Positions 3,074-5,266 of a stretch of 5,266 bases of DNA are shown in pieces. The position numbers and the translations under genes were made by a program. Below the pieces are notes generated by a model. That model did not search any database. It saw nothing but the letters and a program-made list of their open reading frames with translations, and was not told where the DNA came from. Each line of letters opens with the position of its first letter. Positions within the stretch are counted from its first letter, which is position 1. The stretch is from Turicibacter sp. UBA7094 (GTDB lineage: Bacteria; Bacillota_I; Bacilli_A; MOL361; Turicibacteraceae), in the NCBI GenBank assembly GCA_002493395.1, contig DKYS01000129.1, positions 5,513 to 10,778 of the forward strand, written 5' to 3'.

Positions 3074-5266
3074 TTATTCTGTACGCAATGCAATAACGGG
3101 GTCTTTTTTCGATGCTAATCGTGATGGGATTAATCCTGCAATCATCGTTAACACCACGCTAATAAGAACTAGTACAATAGCCCCACCGAGTGGTAATTGA
3201 GCTAAGTTATTCACACCGGATAAATCACCAATAATCCAGTTAATCGGAATATTTAATAAATAAGTGACCCCTATCCCAATCATTCCCGCTGCAAAACCGA
3301 CAATGACTGTTTCAGCATTAAATACTCGAGAAATATCGCGTTTAGAAGCCCCAATACTACGTAAAATTCCGATTTCTTTCGTTCGCTCAAGAACCGAAAT
3401 ATAAGTAATAATTCCAATCATAATAGATGAAACGACCAAAGAGATAGAGACGAATCCGATTAATAAGTAAGTAATCATATCAATAACAGATGTCATTGAT
3501 GAAATCATCACTCCGACCATATCCGTATACTCAATTGTATTTTCATCATTTCCAGCATTTTTTTGATCCTCATTATATTTTTCAATCGATTCCGTAACTG
3601 CATCACGAGAATTAAAATCTTTCAAATACAGTGAAATAGATGCTGGTTTATTCATGTCTCTTGCCCCTAAAAGTTCTAAATTTCCTTCATAAGTAGCGGA
3701 TAAATTTTGTGCATAAGCATTAAGGTAATTCACGCGGTCTGTTTCAGAAAGTGAGGCTAACATCGCTTTTTGTTCATCTGTTAATTGTGCCATTAACTCT
3801 TCTTGATTTGTTATTTCATTCGTTACAAACGGTTGATTGGTGAAAATATTAATCTCTTTATTTTCTTTTTGTTCTTTTACAATCTCACTGTTATTAATTT
3901 CATCAATCACATATTGAATTAAATCACTACGATAAGCAATCGTTCCTGAAATGGTTGTAGCAGCCGCTTCTTCATTTGGACGAATAATTCCGACCACATG
4001 AATAGGAGTGGATTTTTCTTCAATCAATGTTGCGACATAATTTTCATCATTTTTTCGATCCACCCATGTATCATCAACTTTTTCGTAATAGTCTGAATTT
4101 AATACTAAGCTAAACTCTTTATCTAAAATATCTTCATATGTATACGATTGTTTAGGATATTTATCGTAGTCAATCTCTTCGTTATCTTCAATAGCCGATT
4201 GAATTTCGTTAAATTCTTCTTTATCTTTTAACCCTAAAGCGTAAAGTGCCATATCAGAAATTTCATTTTCTTCATCAACAACTAGTAAAACTTCATTAAA
4301 TTTTTGTGGCCAATTTCCGGCAACTAGATTGTATTGTCCTTTAATTAAATCCTCATTATCAATCATTTCTGTCCAAATATTATTTGATGACATTCCCATT
4401 GCGTTTCCAATTTCTTCATCCATCATTGGCATTGGGGATTGATTCATTTCTAATAACGGACTCGGATTAATTTGTGTAACGCCCTCACTGACATCGGATT
4501 GATAAATTTGTAAATCGAGACCATACCCATATTGAATCGCATTGGTATTTTCGCGAATTGTCGCCCCATCTTTCCCATCTAGGAAGTCTTTAAATTTTGA
4601 TAAATTATTATCTGATAAAGTGATGGAAGATAACTGTAAAATATCCGACACATATCCCCCTTGATAAACTTTATCTTTCTCATGCTCCTGCTCACCGTTC
4701 ATATTTAATAGCGTATCAATGTGTTGCTCTCTAGTCGATAATAAATCAACTCCTTGTGAAGCAATAGTAATTGGATAAGACGAGAGTGTATCTTCCTGCA
4801 CCTGATTAATATAGTCACGCATTCCACTAGATAACGATAAAATCATTGCAATCCCGATAATTCCGATACTCCCAGCAAAGGCTGTTAAAATCGTTCGTCC
4901 CTTTTTAGTCTTCAAATTATTAAAACTTAGAGAAAGGGCCGTTAGAAAAGACATTGAAATATGTTTAATTTTATCTTTCTTAACTCGGTTATCCTCATTT
5001 ACAACCTCTAGCGGTCTCGTATCATCTTTTATTTTTCCATCTAATAAGCGAATAATTCGAGTTGAATATTGTTCTGCTAATTCAGGATTATGTGTCACCA
5101 TGATTACTAATTTTTCACGAGCAATTTCTTTTAATAAATCCATAATTTGCACGCTAGTTTCTGTATCAAGTGCTCCTGTCGGTTCATCTGCCAATAAAAT
5201 TTCCGGATTATTGATTAAAGCGCGGGCAATAGCCACCCGTTGCATTTGTCCACCTGACATTTGGTT
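3074..5266 (-). CDS. Fused ABC transporter ATPase/FtsX-type permease (5' end outside window)
   Basis: The last 730 residues of a MacB-like (type VII) ABC transporter with ATPase and permease in one chain. The frame stays open to the window edge and the Walker A part, perhaps 140 residues, is missing, so no start is visible. Numbering from the Met at 5260: signature MSGGQ (1-5), Walker B and catalytic Glu ILLADEPTGALD (21-32, E26) and switch His57. Then come membrane segment 1 (about 123-147), an extracellular domain of about 440 residues (149-590), and segments 2-4 (about 595-622, 652-676, 692-710). ERTKEIGILRSIGAS (625-639) and the end DPVIALRTE are typical FtsX-family marks. Relatives drive extracellular movements to export peptides or drugs or to act on the cell envelope; the substrate here is unknown. 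It ends at a strong terminator. Confidence 0.9.
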   Translation of the reverse strand, partial: NQMSGGQMQRVAIARALINNPEILLADEPTGALDTETSVQIMDLLKEIAREKLVIMVTHNPELAEQYSTRIIRLLDGKIKDDTRPLEVVNEDNRVKKDKIKHISMSFLTALSLSFNNLKTKKGRTILTAFAGSIGIIGIAMILSLSSGMRDYINQVQEDTLSSYPITIASQGVDLLSTREQHIDTLLNMNGEQEHEKDKVYQGGYVSDILQLSSITLSDNNLSKFKDFLDGKDGATIRENTNAIQYGYGLDLQIYQSDVSEGVTQINPSPLLEMNQSPMPMMDEEIGNAMGMSSNNIWTEMIDNEDLIKGQYNLVAGNWPQKFNEVLLVVDEENEISDMALYALGLKDKEEFNEIQSAIEDNEEIDYDKYPKQSYTYEDILDKEFSLVLNSDYYEKVDDTWVDRKNDENYVATLIEEKSTPIHVVGIIRPNEEAAATTISGTIAYRSDLIQYVIDEINNSEIVKEQKENKEINIFTNQPFVTNEITNQEELMAQLTDEQKAMLASLSETDRVNYLNAYAQNLSATYEGNLELLGARDMNKPASISLYLKDFNSRDAVTESIEKYNEDQKNAGNDENTIEYTDMVGVMISSMTSVIDMITYLLIGFVSISLVVSSIMIGIITYISVLERTKEIGILRSIGASKRDISRVFNAETVIVGFAAGMIGIGVTYLLNIPINWIIGDLSGVNNLAQLPLGGAIVLVLISVVLTMIAGLIPSRLASKKDPVIALRTE

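Noticed and set aside
5258..5260. ATG at 5260 as the start of the ABC transporter
   Set aside because: This Met is the first residue of the ABC signature motif MSGGQ. The frame continues upstream (Asn-Gln) to the window edge, and a functional ATPase needs the Walker A motif that lies outside the window.

Overview
The window is AT-rich DNA with strong AGGAGG-type ribosome binding sites, short 5' leaders and intrinsic terminators. This points to a low-GC Gram-positive bacterium (Bacillota). TGA is not read as a sense codon in any of the five genes. A spore-forming gut Firmicute such as a Turicibacter-like organism would fit, but nothing in the window proves a genus.

Layout. Positions 1-478 hold no recognisable gene. 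They contain a possible terminator for a gene left of the window, several small hairpins, three TGTCGA/TCGACA motifs resembling Spo0A boxes, and a minus-strand reading frame broken by stops. A 72-residue Cro/C1-type helix-turn-helix (HTH) regulator follows (479-697, +) with a strong intrinsic terminator (722-748). Next is a two-gene operon of short single-domain CHR proteins (901-1473 and 1496-2071, +), which together make one split chromate-type transporter. A LysR-type regulator (2068-2934, -) converges on this operon and its stop codon overlaps that of the second CHR gene. Beyond the LysR promoter and a strong terminator (3026-3068) lies the 3' part of a large fused ABC ATPase/FtsX-type permease (3074-5266, -). 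Its start and Walker A motif are off the right edge.

How the genes may work together. The two CHR proteins are expected to act as a pair in the membrane. Protein 1 has a Lys-rich N-terminus and protein 2 does not, which fits the opposite orientations known for paired short CHR proteins. The LysR gene is not divergent from the CHR operon, yet a perfect T-N11-A dyad with AAGT/ACTT half-sites sits upstream of the operon. A similar AAGT-N4-ACTT dyad lies at the predicted LysR transcription start. This suggests that the LysR protein controls both the transporter and itself. The small HTH regulator and the ABC transporter are separated from this module by terminators and look like independent units.

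Nothing here is clearly an undescribed system. The least ordinary points are the LysR-CHR arrangement with shared operator-like dyads, the C-terminal Cys-x-Cys of the LysR protein, and the unexplained structured region at 150-410.
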